From: an uncultured Armatimonadota bacterium
Lineage (GTDB): Bacteria; Armatimonadota; Fimbriimonadia; Fimbriimonadales; Fimbriimonadaceae
Direction: 5' to 3'
NCBI GenBank assembly: GCA_903927345.1
Contig: CAIYMO010000017.1
Coordinates: forward strand, 124,001 to 188,000
Length of the DNA: 64,000 nucleotides
Shown here: one piece after another, positions 6,999 through 16,579 of the stretch
How positions within the stretch are numbered: the first letter of the stretch is position 1
Layout: every line of letters begins with the position of its first letter
Notes under the pieces: generated by a model
Told to the model about the DNA's origin: nothing
Seen by the model: only the letters and a program-made list of their open reading frames with translations
The model's database searches: none
Made by a program: the position numbers and the translations under genes

Positions 6999-8225
6999 TT
7001 ATCGAATATTTTCGACCGCACTGTAGATCGGTCCAATGATCGACATCGTAATCGAGCCGACAATCAGGCCCATCCCGACAATCATCAGCGGTTCGATGAT
7101 GCTCACCAGTGCTTTCAAGCGCCCGTCAACTTCGACTTCCATCGAAGCGCAAACAGTGCTGAGCAACTGGGGAAGTCTGCCCGTTCGCTCACCGACTGCC
7201 ACCAGCTGAATAACTTGTTTCGGAAAGACACTGTGCTTTTCAAGGGCTTCCGACATCGAGCTACCGCGCTCAATATCGTCCCTAGCGGTCTGCAAAGCCT
7301 TCTCAAGCTGCGAATGACCCGCGACGCGAGCTCCTGCATCAATTGCAGCCAACAAAGGCACGTTCGAAGCCACGAGTGTCGAAATCGACTGGAGTGAACG
7401 AGCCAGTGCGAGCCGCTTCATCAGCTCACCCAGCAAAGGCAGCCGAGCCGCGATTGAAGAGAGCGCTCGCTGAGAAACAGGATTACGTAGCGCAGCAATT
7501 GCACCCACAATCAATCCCACCAAAATTCCCGCAGAAACAAACGGCTGACTCCGAATGAAGTCGCCCGTCTTCAGCATCACCTGCGTCGTCAAAGGGAGCT
7601 CCGCCTTCATCTGCTTAAACACAACCGCAAACCGAGGCATAACGAAGATGACCAAAACCATAATCGTCGAGCTGGAAACGCACAGCATGACCGTCGGATA
7701 CAGCATCGCATTGACAATCTTTCGCCGCAAATCTGCCGCCCGCTCCATGTACGAAGCACCGTTCGCCAGAGCCTGGTCCAGGCGTCCACCCGACTCAGCA
7801 ACCCGAATCATGTCGACAATAATCGCCGGAAACATATTAGGCGCAAGTCGAAGAGCACCAGAAATGCCCTGACCACCAACCACTCCGTCTTTAACAAGTC
7901 GCATCGTCGCCTCAATCTTCGGCGTCCGGGCACTGCCAATCACCGCATCGATGGCCTCAACAAACGGTACACCCGTCTCCGCCATAACGGCCAGGTTCCT
8001 CAAAATCCCTGCAGCATCCTGTGGCGCGATCTTAAACCGTGCAGCCTCAGGCAAAACAACCGCCTGCTCAGTGCGACTCGCCTTTGCACCCGAAGGGCGA
8101 AGCGCAATCACACTGATACTCTGCTTGGTTAGGCGATTTTCGGCATCCTCAAGTGAACTGGCTTGGATCGACCCCTCAACGCGAGTGCCTTTGTCGTCGA
8201 TTCCTTTATAGATGTAGCCAACCAT
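6999..8225 (-). CDS. Type II secretion/type IV pilus platform protein (GspF/PilC family)
   Basis: 408 residues. After an N-terminal segment (YIYKGIDDKGTRVEGSI) common to PilC/GspF there are two GspF domains, roughly residues 70-195 and 270-400. Each carries a membrane pair, e.g. VMLCVSSSTIMVLVIFVMPRF and IIEPLMIVGMGLIVGSITM. The protein sits in the inner membrane and links the assembly ATPase to the pilin-extraction complex. It overlaps gspE by one base (TGATG), so the two are translationally coupled. A paralogue is encoded at 62726. Confidence 0.92.
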   Translation of the reverse strand: MVGYIYKGIDDKGTRVEGSIQASSLEDAENRLTKQSISVIALRPSGAKASRTEQAVVLPEAARFKIAPQDAAGILRNLAVMAETGVPFVEAIDAVIGSARTPKIEATMRLVKDGVVGGQGISGALRLAPNMFPAIIVDMIRVAESGGRLDQALANGASYMERAADLRRKIVNAMLYPTVMLCVSSSTIMVLVIFVMPRFAVVFKQMKAELPLTTQVMLKTGDFIRSQPFVSAGILVGLIVGAIAALRNPVSQRALSSIAARLPLLGELMKRLALARSLQSISTLVASNVPLLAAIDAGARVAGHSQLEKALQTARDDIERGSSMSEALEKHSVFPKQVIQLVAVGERTGRLPQLLSTVCASMEVEVDGRLKALVSIIEPLMIVGMGLIVGSITMSIIGPIYSAVENIR

Positions 8226-9937
8226 CAGCCTTGCTCGGCGGTAACCCGCACGACCTCCTCAACGGTCGTCAAACCTTGAACAACCTTGTCCGAAGCATCT
8301 TGCCGAAGGGTAACCATGCCAGAGTTGATCGCCGTCTGTTGAAGCTCATTCGCATGCTTTCCAGCCAAAATCATCCGTCGTAACTCAGAGGTCATCTCAA
8401 GAACCTCATAAACACCCATTCGCCCGCGGTATCCCGTCTTCGAGCAGTTCTCGCAACCCTTTCCGCGAACATAGGTCAACGAAGGGTCAAGCCCCAATCT
8501 CCTCAAGTTCTCCGGATCAGGCGTGTACTCCTCAAGGCACTTCGGACAGTTCACACGAACAAGCCGTTGAGCAACTGAACACGACACCGACCCACCCAGC
8601 AAGAACGGCTCAATCCCCATATCCGCCAAACGAGTAATCGCCGACGAAGCGTCGTTTGCGTGCAAAGAACTCAGAACTAGGTGGCCCGTGAGCGAAGCCT
8701 CAATCGCAATTGAAGCCGTCTCCTGGTCGCGAATTTCACCAACCATGATGACGTCGGGGTCCTGTCGAAGCATGGACCGCAACCCGGTCGCAAAAGTAAT
8801 TCCCGCCCGTGGGTTCACGTTCGCCTGGGTAATCCCGTCCAACTGGTACTCGACGGGATCCTCAATCGTAATAATGTTGCGATAAATGGCGTTCAGCTGG
8901 TGTAGTCCGGCGTAAAGGGTAGTCGTCTTGCCCGATCCCGTCGGACCCGTAACCAGAATCATCCCCTGTGGTTCCTGGAGCCGGTTCGTCAAAGTGCGGA
9001 AGCCACTCTCGTGCATCCCCAGCTTGTTGATGTCGATCATCGCCGCGTTCTTGTCGAGAATACGGATAACGATCGTCTCGCCAAAAACGCTCGGATACGT
9101 CGAAACGCGGAAGTCAAACTCTCCCTGCGGTGCCACCAGCGTACAACGGCCATCCTGTGGAGCCCGTCGTTCCGCAATATCCAATCCTGCCATCAATTTG
9201 ATACGCGAAGTCAAAGGCATCTGGAGGTCCTTCGGAACTACCATAACCTCCTGCAAAAGGCCGTCAATACGAACTCGAATGCGTACCCGGCGCTGATGGG
9301 GCTCAATATGAATATCCGAAGATCGCATCGCAATCGCCCGGATCAAAACTGCATTCACCAGCTTGACAACCGGCGCGCCCTCGCCAACTTCTCGAAGCTC
9401 GACAATGTTCGTCGAACTCTGGTCGTCGTCCTCATGCGTCTGCAGAGTAAGCGAGTCAGTATCAACGCCCCGAACTGCCTCACCAACAATCTCACCGAGA
9501 TCATCGTAAGCACCAAACGTGCGGAAAATCGCATCCCGAACGTCTGTCTCCGTCGCCAACAGCGGATCAATATCCCGAGCCGTCAGATTAGAAAGCTCAT
9601 CAAGCGCGGTAAGGTCAAGCGGGTCGACCATCGCAATCGTCGCCGAAACGTCAGTGACCTCAATCGGCACCGCCAAAAGCCGAACCGCAACAGAGTGCGG
9701 AATGATCTTCGCCTGATCAAAATCCAGCTCAGTCTTGGCCAGATCAATAAACGGAACGCCCATTTGCAGACCGACCGCAGCCAGGTTCTGCTTCTCAGTG
9801 ATCTTCTTAAGGCGAACCAATAGGTCGCCCACAGACTCACGAGTATCCTCGCGCTTGGCGAGGATCTCCATAAGATCAGATCGCGATATCAGCCCTTCTT
9901 CGACGAAGATATCGCTTAGTGGACGGTCGATGTTCAT
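8225..9937 (-). CDS. GspE/PilB-family assembly ATPase with tetracysteine motif
   Basis: 570 residues. The N-terminal MshEN-type domain (about 1-150) is followed by the secretion ATPase core: Walker [13 protein letters not shown] near residue 331, Asp box, Walker B VGEIRDQETA, and His box. A zinc-binding tetracysteine pair CPKC near 463 and CENC near 494 is intact. It powers pilin insertion from the cytoplasmic face. It overlaps the secretin gene by ATGA and gspF by TGATG. The paralogue at 59594 lacks the tetracysteine element, so the two motors differ in a recognisable structural feature. Confidence 0.93.
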   Translation of the reverse strand: MNIDRPLSDIFVEEGLISRSDLMEILAKREDTRESVGDLLVRLKKITEKQNLAAVGLQMGVPFIDLAKTELDFDQAKIIPHSVAVRLLAVPIEVTDVSATIAMVDPLDLTALDELSNLTARDIDPLLATETDVRDAIFRTFGAYDDLGEIVGEAVRGVDTDSLTLQTHEDDDQSSTNIVELREVGEGAPVVKLVNAVLIRAIAMRSSDIHIEPHQRRVRIRVRIDGLLQEVMVVPKDLQMPLTSRIKLMAGLDIAERRAPQDGRCTLVAPQGEFDFRVSTYPSVFGETIVIRILDKNAAMIDINKLGMHESGFRTLTNRLQEPQGMILVTGPTGSGKTTTLYAGLHQLNAIYRNIITIEDPVEYQLDGITQANVNPRAGITFATGLRSMLRQDPDVIMVGEIRDQETASIAIEASLTGHLVLSSLHANDASSAITRLADMGIEPFLLGGSVSCSVAQRLVRVNCPKCLEEYTPDPENLRRLGLDPSLTYVRGKGCENCSKTGYRGRMGVYEVLEMTSELRRMILAGKHANELQQTAINSGMVTLRQDASDKVVQGLTTVEEVVRVTAEQG

Positions 9938-11793
9938 TGTTTGATGATGTTGGGCGTGATGCTGATGATCAGCTGGGATTTGCGCTTCTCAATGCGTCGG
10001 CTCTTGAACAGCTCACCAAAGAAGGGAATGTTGCTCAAAAGCGGCATGCGCTGATAGTTCTTAATGTCCTCTTCCTTGACCAACCCACCGATGACCATCG
10101 TGTCGCCGTCGTGCATTGTCAGCTTGTTCTCACTGCTTCGCGTTGCAATTTGAGGGTAGGTACCGCCGTTCAGGTTAAGGAACTCAATAATCGAAGACAC
10201 CTCAGGCCGAACAGCAAGGGTGATGCTTCCGTCAGCCGTGATCTGAGCACTAACATCCAGCTGGATGCCAATCTTCGACTCCTGAATCGAGAAAATCGGT
10301 TGCCCGTTCGCATTAAAGCTCGAGACAATGGGGAACTGACGCCGCTCGCCAATCAGAATCGAAGAAGCTTCACCGTCCATGACGTTGACGTTAGGGCTAG
10401 AGAGCAAACGCGCTTTGTCCGCCTGCTCAAGCGCCTTCATTGTCGCCGTGAACGAAACTCCCGAGCGCTGGAACGTTCCGCCGTTCATCGAAAGGTTGGT
10501 TGCCTCCGTCACATTGAACTGTCCAGGCACCCATTGGATCCCCTGCTCATTCAGAGCTGAGTCCGAAACGTCGTGGATCGTGACCGTAATCTGAACCTGC
10601 CGTCGCGCAATATCTGTCGAATTGATAATCGCCTCGATCTGTGCGACTGCCTTTGTTGGTCCACTAATCAAAATCGTCCGCGAGTTATCCGCATTGGGAT
10701 CAACTCCGGCTCCTTGCCCGGCGGTATTCGTCGAACCCTGACCCGAACTGGTCGTGCCAACCTGCAATCGCGGAACGAGCGAGTTAGGCATCGCCACAAT
10801 CGTGACACCCATCTTTGTGCTCAAATCCTTGAGCGCGGCCACAATCGGCGAAGCTCCAAGGTGCTTCAAAGTCACCACTTTGAACGCCTCATCGCCCTTC
10901 GATGCAGGCTCCGTCTTAGGTTCAGGCCCCGGGATCACCGTCGGCGGAATCGTCGCACCCTCAGATTCCGGCTGCTTAGTCCCCGCTTCAGCGGCGTATT
11001 CGGCCGGATAGGCAACCTTCAAAACTGCATCGTCCGCCATCACCAAGGTGTTGCGAACCTTCAGAACCCTCACGCCAGCCAGCGCTGAAAGGTGCTTCAT
11101 CGCCTCACCCAAAGGCATGTCCTTTACGTTCAACGTGACCTTCTGGTCAGCCTTCGAAATAAGAACAATATTGATCCCGGCCTGCTTGCTCAAGAGGCTA
11201 ACAACTGTTTCGAGAGGCGTCGCTGAAAGGGCAACCGAAACTCGCTTCTCCATCGCAGCAATCGCCGCCGATTCAGCAAACTTATTCGCCGCCGTAGTCG
11301 GACCGGAAGCCTGAGCCGGAACCGCTGGCTGAACGGGGCCGGTCTGCTGATCCGAAGCCTTTGCTGGCGGGAACGAGTAAGTCTTCACCGGAGCTTTTTC
11401 GGCCTTAGGCTTCGTTTCAACCGAAGCTGAAGGAACCACAGGAGTAGCCGGAGGCGCACTCGAATCCGTTAACGTTGCCGGGATCGGACGATCAAGCGTC
11501 TGAGGAAGGTATCGAGCCTCAAATGTGCCCACTTTGGCGGGCTTCGAATTGGACAACAGAATCCCAGTCGAAAGCGGAGACCGGAAACTCAGAAGTATTC
11601 GACTGCTCAATGTCGGACCGCCCAAGCCGTACGACTTCAGCGTTTCCGAAACACTGACTGACAACCGCTTAGGTCCAACTCCACGGAAGGACACAACCGA
11701 AGCCGCCTTGGCTGGTGGCAATGCAACATAGCGTTTGCAAATCCCTCCTGAATTCGAGGAAAGTACAACGGCGAGGGCTAGGGTATCAATCAT
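9934..11793 (-). CDS. Secretin (PilQ/GspD-type outer-membrane channel)
   Basis: 619 residues. Residues about 25-115 look like an AMIN-type beta domain, followed by a Pro/Ala-rich linker. An STN/N0 region (VSLLSKQAGINIVLISKADQ) lies near 210-270, then a secretin N-domain (VVTLKHLGASPIVAALKDL), then the secretin core with NVMDGEASSILIGERRQFP and the end VKEEDIKNYQRMPLLSNIPF...LFKS. This multimer forms the outer-membrane pore for the pilus. A cleavable N-terminal signal is only moderately clear (LALAVVLSSNS). The gene overlaps both neighbours by four bases. Confidence 0.92.
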   Translation of the reverse strand: MIDTLALAVVLSSNSGGICKRYVALPPAKAASVVSFRGVGPKRLSVSVSETLKSYGLGGPTLSSRILLSFRSPLSTGILLSNSKPAKVGTFEARYLPQTLDRPIPATLTDSSAPPATPVVPSASVETKPKAEKAPVKTYSFPPAKASDQQTGPVQPAVPAQASGPTTAANKFAESAAIAAMEKRVSVALSATPLETVVSLLSKQAGINIVLISKADQKVTLNVKDMPLGEAMKHLSALAGVRVLKVRNTLVMADDAVLKVAYPAEYAAEAGTKQPESEGATIPPTVIPGPEPKTEPASKGDEAFKVVTLKHLGASPIVAALKDLSTKMGVTIVAMPNSLVPRLQVGTTSSGQGSTNTAGQGAGVDPNADNSRTILISGPTKAVAQIEAIINSTDIARRQVQITVTIHDVSDSALNEQGIQWVPGQFNVTEATNLSMNGGTFQRSGVSFTATMKALEQADKARLLSSPNVNVMDGEASSILIGERRQFPIVSSFNANGQPIFSIQESKIGIQLDVSAQITADGSITLAVRPEVSSIIEFLNLNGGTYPQIATRSSENKLTMHDGDTMVIGGLVKEEDIKNYQRMPLLSNIPFFGELFKSRRIEKRKSQLIISITPNIIKQ

Positions 11794-12509
11794 AATTGGA
11801 CCTCCCGTCCAATCCAGATCGACTTCTGCCGACCCTTGATGGAGAGAGTGAGTTTTTCGGGAGTGATCGCAATAATGCGAATACCATTTGGCAATCCTTC
11901 GCCTTGGTCTGCTGTGTATTGGCTGTCGCCAATTCGGATAATCGCCACCGGATTCCCGGCATTGACATATCCTTCAAATCGAATCGAAATAGTTTTTGGT
12001 GGTTCAGCCTTCGTCTTTGGCTCAGTCGGGCCCTCGGCGGCATTGGGCAATCCTGTGCCTTGACCTGCAAATGGGTTAGTAGGTGGAACTCGTTCGTCAT
12101 CAAACGAATCATCGCCACCCGGTCCCCGATTTGGCTTCGGCTTACTCGAGGTTGTCGTCTGGCTTGGAGGCTTGACGGTCTGAACTACTTTGCCTTTGCC
12201 AAACGGCGTCTTGCTGATTCGCGGTGGAGCTTCGACCGTCTTTGTCTGCTCATCAATTACGTCTGGCTCTACTGCGGGCAACTTCTCACTAGCGGTCCCA
12301 GATTCTTCAGCAGCATCCGCATTCGCAGAAGCCTCAGGAGCTTTCACCTCGGCTGGTCGGACCGCATTGTCAATTCTTGGATTGCTCGCTACCGCATCGG
12401 GCGTCGACCCTGTCGCAAAAGTCGAGAAGATGCTCGAACCCAGGAAGCAAAGTGCACCCGCAGCCAAAACGCCAAGCAGAGCAGCTTGTTTAGGATTTCC
12501 GGTCTTCAT
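11790..12509 (-). CDS. PilP/GspC-like inner-membrane linker protein
   Basis: 239 residues. One N-terminal membrane helix (AALLGVLAAGALCFLGSSIF) is followed by about 130 residues of low-complexity Pro/Ala/Lys-rich linker, then a compact C-terminal beta domain (FEGYVNAGNPVAIIRIGDSQY...IIAITPEKLTLSIKGR). This architecture and its place between pilO and the secretin gene match PilP or GspC, which connect the inner-membrane complex to the secretin. Sequence similarity alone is weak and the identification rests largely on order. It overlaps both neighbouring genes by ATGA. Confidence 0.65.
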   Translation of the reverse strand: MKTGNPKQAALLGVLAAGALCFLGSSIFSTFATGSTPDAVASNPRIDNAVRPAEVKAPEASANADAAEESGTASEKLPAVEPDVIDEQTKTVEAPPRISKTPFGKGKVVQTVKPPSQTTTSSKPKPNRGPGGDDSFDDERVPPTNPFAGQGTGLPNAAEGPTEPKTKAEPPKTISIRFEGYVNAGNPVAIIRIGDSQYTADQGEGLPNGIRIIAITPEKLTLSIKGRQKSIWIGREVQL

Positions 12510-13066
12510 TTTCGCGCCTCCAGCGACAGAAGTCGCATGGTCACCTTTGCCGTCACTTCATTCAGCCGGGTTCTTCCTTCGGTGATTTCAATCACATCAA
12601 CCTCAACCGGTTCCGGACTCGAGCAAACAGCCCTGATCACCTCAAATACCCCAGTAAACGATCCATCCAATTGGAACTGCACCGATGCCTGAACCCAACC
12701 CTTGGTCGAAGCCTCAGGGGAGTATTTCGATGTATAAGGTTGGAGCTCCGTCGAAGTCTGGAACTCGACCAGTTCACAGTGGTTGCGTCGCGCTGCCTCG
12801 TCTGTAACGGCCTGTATTCGATCTGAACTGTGGTCCTTAGGCATCCGAACAGTCAGGTGCTTCGACCGTTCAATGGTCTCGGTCATGCGCTCAATATCCT
12901 TCTTGAATCCCACCAACTCGGTTTTCGCGTGCGATGCGTTGATCATCGAAGCCACCGCCGATCCCGAGACCAGCAAGCAAGAAACCGCAAAGAACCCGCC
13001 GATAACGAGGATCCATCGCCGAATCGTCGCGGCAAGCTTCTCGGTAGCAATCGTGCTCGGAATCAT
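12506..13066 (-). CDS. PilO-like pilus alignment protein
   Basis: 186 residues: a cytoplasmic start, one membrane helix (WILVIGGFFAVSCLLVSGSAV), a coiled coil (HAKTELVGFKKDIERMTETIER), and a ferredoxin-like periplasmic domain (VQASVQFQLDGSFTGVFEVIRAV). This is the PilO/GspM layout. With PilM, PilN and PilP it would form the inner-membrane alignment complex. Order and coupling (ATGA overlaps on both sides) support the call more than sequence similarity does. Confidence 0.72.
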   Translation of the reverse strand: MIPSTIATEKLAATIRRWILVIGGFFAVSCLLVSGSAVASMINASHAKTELVGFKKDIERMTETIERSKHLTVRMPKDHSSDRIQAVTDEAARRNHCELVEFQTSTELQPYTSKYSPEASTKGWVQASVQFQLDGSFTGVFEVIRAVCSSPEPVEVDVIEITEGRTRLNEVTAKVTMRLLSLEARK

Positions 13067-13668
13067 TTCGCCACCTTCACTTTCTTCAAATAGTCAAACA
13101 CCACGCCGTCCTGACCTAACGTCTGGCTCTGGCGAACCGCAGACTGGTTGGAGGACATCACGTTGCGACCTTTTCCAGCAGCGTCAACAAAACGGCGACC
13201 CTCCGCCGCAGACCGGGCGTTTGCGACGACCTTGAAATGTAGTTCGCCCGCAATCGTCTCCACCTTGAGAGATTCAAATCGGACTCCCGCCGGCGTCGCT
13301 TCAACAAATCGATACGCCTCCTGGAAGAGGACATTTCGATAACGGTCGCAGCTCGTCTTCATGGTCGCAAAGTCGATCGCTGGGGTGACCTGTTCAACGC
13401 GTTGCTCAAGTTTGCCAACTCGGTCTTGGACCGCTGCCCGCTCCCGGATCACAGAGCTTGTTGATGCAACTACCTTGCTCCGCCAAGAACTGAGAAGAGG
13501 AAGGGTGATGAATCCGCAAACGCAGACTCCGACTAGCACACAGAGCTGACGTTGAACCTCAACCGCCATCGCCACCCGCGATGCCGACCACTCATTGAGT
13601 AGGTTGACCTCGACGTTAATCGAACGACTCTTAGCTGACCCTAACCCAGTTGAATTCGCGTCCACCAT
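13063..13668 (-). CDS. pilN: PilN-like pilus alignment protein
   Basis: 201 residues. A short N-terminal cytoplasmic stretch includes INVEVNLLNEW, close to the conserved PilN INLLP-type motif that docks into PilM. A membrane helix (LCVLVGVCVCGFITLPLL), a coiled coil and a periplasmic domain (FESLKVETIAGELHFKVVA) follow. The ATG at 13668 lies 38 bases inside the end of pilM; a later start is possible but would cut the PilM-binding motif. Confidence 0.78.
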   Translation of the reverse strand: MVDANSTGLGSAKSRSINVEVNLLNEWSASRVAMAVEVQRQLCVLVGVCVCGFITLPLLSSWRSKVVASTSSVIRERAAVQDRVGKLEQRVEQVTPAIDFATMKTSCDRYRNVLFQEAYRFVEATPAGVRFESLKVETIAGELHFKVVANARSAAEGRRFVDAAGKGRNVMSSNQSAVRQSQTLGQDGVVFDYLKKVKVAK

Positions 13669-14806
13669 CGATTTGTTTCCTGTTGCTCGTGTTCTGGCTC
13701 AGTCCCGCGAGGGCGAGTCCCATGACGATCGTATATGCCTCTTGCCTATGTGAAACCGAAGCAAAGGTCTCTCGGTTGAATCGAGTCATCATTCCCGCGA
13801 TGGGCCGTGCAAACTCAATTCGCAATCCGAGCTCCCTCTGTAGATATTCGGCGAGACCCGGCAAACTCACTAGTCCCCCGCAAAGAATTGCCTGGTCCAA
13901 AATTCCCGCGTAACTTCGCTCTGGATGCAGCGACCGGAAGTAGCGCATCAACCGCATCACTTCTCGAGTCAGCTTCTCAAGCTGCTCCGAGATGTCGACA
14001 ATTCCGTAGTCCTCGCCAAGAGGAACGCTTAACACACCCTTCGGAGAAAGGTGGGTGCGCGGGTCATGCATCACGCTGTCGGCGATCTCGGGAGAAAGGT
14101 TCAACGCTTCCCGAACCGCGATGTGGAACATCCCCGAGCCAAACTTAACGCCCCGAATGAACTGAAGCTGTTGGTTCTGAACAACATACATGTGGGTGTT
14201 GCTCGAACCAAGATCAATAATTGTCAGCGAAGCATCTCGCCACAACGCGGATCGACGGTTAAGTCGACGCTCAACAACGCGAAGAATCGCCTGAGCCTCA
14301 AGCTCCGCTCGAATCGGTTCCAGTCCTGCAAACAGAAGTGCCTCGGAACGCGAGTCGACAATGTTTCGGGGAATCGCCACAACCAGCGTCGAAGTTTCGT
14401 CGCCCGTAACGGTGGTTGAAGCTGCCTCAACATAAGCGGATTCGAGGGGGAAGGGAAGGTGCTTGCGAACCTTGAACCGGGCCGCATCGCGAATCTCTGA
14501 CTCGTCCATCTGGGGAAGAGTCACCCAGCGCAGAACCGCCAAGTTCGATGGAATGTCGAAGACCGCCGTCGGGCAGGTAATCATGTTATCGCGCAGAAAT
14601 CGACCAAAGTTCTTGCCAAACTCTTTTGGCTCTTCGATCAGACCGTTTCGGATCGAACCGGCAGGAGGTACAAACGAGCCCGCAGCCCCAATGTCGGTTC
14701 TCGCACCGACTTGGTTGAGCATCAAGACCTTCGTCGAACGGGTGCCAAAGTCGACGCCCATAGACATGGTGAGATCTCGATGAATCTGCGAAGGCTGAAG
14801 GACCAT
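13631..14806 (-). CDS. pilM: PilM, cytoplasmic actin-like pilus assembly protein
   Basis: 391 residues with an actin/FtsA-like fold: phosphate-1 loop GVDFGTRSTKVLML, later IIDLGSSNTHMYVV, and adenosine-region AILCGGLVSLPGLAEYL. PilM binds PilN at the inner membrane and links the motor to the alignment complex. The ATG at 14806 overlaps the stop of the HD-GYP gene as TGATG, which favours it over the internal ATGs 13-15 codons later. Confidence 0.92.
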   Translation of the reverse strand: MVLQPSQIHRDLTMSMGVDFGTRSTKVLMLNQVGARTDIGAAGSFVPPAGSIRNGLIEEPKEFGKNFGRFLRDNMITCPTAVFDIPSNLAVLRWVTLPQMDESEIRDAARFKVRKHLPFPLESAYVEAASTTVTGDETSTLVVAIPRNIVDSRSEALLFAGLEPIRAELEAQAILRVVERRLNRRSALWRDASLTIIDLGSSNTHMYVVQNQQLQFIRGVKFGSGMFHIAVREALNLSPEIADSVMHDPRTHLSPKGVLSVPLGEDYGIVDISEQLEKLTREVMRLMRYFRSLHPERSYAGILDQAILCGGLVSLPGLAEYLQRELGLRIEFARPIAGMMTRFNRETFASVSHRQEAYTIVMGLALAGLSQNTSNRKQIDGGREFNWVRVS

Positions 14807-16479
14807 CAGGCGGCTCGTTCCTCCCGCTCTGCTTGCTGCGCATCAAATTTGGGACCCCAATATGCGGAGTACAGATCATCAAGCTCGCCGGCCGTAAGGA
14901 GCTCCTTGAGGGCCTCGACAACAACCGAGTCGAACTGGACACCGGCGCCCTTCGAAAGCTCGCCCATGACGTTGCTCATGTCCATGACACCTCGATAAGG
15001 TCGTCGGCTGCTCATTGCGTCAAAGGCGTCTGCCACGCAGACGATGCGAAGCGATAGCGGGAGTTCACCACCCTTCAGGCCGTCTGGGTAACCCGAACCA
15101 TCCAGCTTTTCGTGGTGGTTGCGGATGATCATCAGAACACCATCGCTCAGCATAAGCGGGCGACAGATTTCATATCCAATGACAGGGTGAGTTCGCATGA
15201 ACTCAAATTCTTCATTCGTAAGCCGACCAGGCTTGTTCAGGATCGCGTCCGGGACACCGATCTTGCCAATGTCGTGCAAAATCGTTCCGATTCGAAGCTC
15301 TTCAAGAGCATCCGAAAGCAGTCCGAGCTTAGAACCAATCATGACCGAAAGGTCACAAACACGCTGCGAGTGGCCTCGCGTATAGTCATCGCGAGCTTCA
15401 AGTGCGGTCGCGAGTGACTCAAGAGTCCGAAGGAATGTCGCGCGGTTACGCTCTTCCATTCGAGCGTTATGAATCGCGTTCGCCAGAAGCGAAGAAAGTG
15501 ACTGCAATAGGTCGAGCTCTTCTGCCTCAAGCGCGTCAGCTTCTTCGGTGTTAACGATCGTCATCGCACCGATGATCTGCTCATTGATCGCCATGCCAAC
15601 GCCGCGGAATTCACGGTTCAAAAGTGGAACAGAAACCGCACTCTTGATCGCAAGACCGATTCCGTCGCACTCGACAGTTTCTCCGTTCTTTGCGGTGAGC
15701 GTTATCGGCTGCCCTTCTTTGGCAACATATCCAGAAATACCCTCTCCCATGGCAACAACCATAGGGAAGAAGAAGTCTCCCTTCTGGGAGAACGCTGCTT
15801 CGGTAATAAGAAGGCCCTGATCGTCTTCCGAAGTCAAAACAACCATTCCCGCTGTAGCACCAACGTCTTGGATTGCCGACTTCAAAGTGCTCTGAATCAG
15901 CTGCCGAAGGTCACCCGACGCAGCGACGTTCGAAGACGTATTCATCAAGGTCGACAGTCGCCGATCTCGATCGCGGAGAACGCGGTCCTTCGCTTGGAAC
16001 CGAGCCAAAGTGATTCCACCGAATCCCGCAAAGACAATCCCAAATCCCGACGCCAATAGCGATCGCCACGTCTCGTTTAAAACCACTCCGTAGCAGGTGA
16101 ACGCAAAAGCGACCACGCAGATCAACGTGACCCTGCGGGCATTGCGCGTGCTGAGAGATTCAAAGATGATGCCCGGAATGCTGATCATCCAAACATTCGC
16201 CATGTCCCTCGGCCCGTAAATGGTGGCAACGAGAGGCAGCAGGATGTCGATAAACCGCGAGTGTGAAACGAGCTGCTTACCAAACTTGCGGTACGCATCC
16301 GGTTTGCGGACCAAGAACTGAATCACCAGTCCCGAGAGCGCACCAAACAGACTTCCACCGAAAATGAGTGATTCGTCAGTACTTCCCCAGGCCACAAGTG
16401 CCCAGATGAACATGAGGGCCCAACGAGCCTTCAGCCAAAGCCTATCCGCTGCATAAGAAATCTGCAACTCTCGCTTCAA
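14806..16479 (-). CDS. Membrane-anchored GAF and HD-GYP protein (probable c-di-GMP phosphodiesterase)
   Basis: 557 residues. About six hydrophobic segments occupy residues 15-165, then a GAF domain spans about 185-340. A C-terminal HD-GYP domain has HSQRV, HDIGKIGVPDAIL near residue 400, HPVIGYEI, and HHEKLDGSGYPDGLKG near 460. All metal-binding and GYP residues appear intact, so hydrolysis of c-di-GMP is likely. The start is a TTG preceded by a strong GAGGTGA Shine-Dalgarno sequence. One-base coupling to pilM places the enzyme directly in the pilus operon and suggests control of pilus function. Confidence 0.9.
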   Translation of the reverse strand: MKRELQISYAADRLWLKARWALMFIWALVAWGSTDESLIFGGSLFGALSGLVIQFLVRKPDAYRKFGKQLVSHSRFIDILLPLVATIYGPRDMANVWMISIPGIIFESLSTRNARRVTLICVVAFAFTCYGVVLNETWRSLLASGFGIVFAGFGGITLARFQAKDRVLRDRDRRLSTLMNTSSNVAASGDLRQLIQSTLKSAIQDVGATAGMVVLTSEDDQGLLITEAAFSQKGDFFFPMVVAMGEGISGYVAKEGQPITLTAKNGETVECDGIGLAIKSAVSVPLLNREFRGVGMAINEQIIGAMTIVNTEEADALEAEELDLLQSLSSLLANAIHNARMEERNRATFLRTLESLATALEARDDYTRGHSQRVCDLSVMIGSKLGLLSDALEELRIGTILHDIGKIGVPDAILNKPGRLTNEEFEFMRTHPVIGYEICRPLMLSDGVLMIIRNHHEKLDGSGYPDGLKGGELPLSLRIVCVADAFDAMSSRRPYRGVMDMSNVMGELSKGAGVQFDSVVVEALKELLTAGELDDLYSAYWGPKFDAQQAEREERAA

Positions 16480-16579
16480 CTATTCACCTCGTCAGAAACC
16501 CGGTTAAAATACATGGCTGTACCACATAGAGCTTCGGCGAACTTGGGAGGTTTCTTTAGGTTTGCAGACTGAAAATGGT

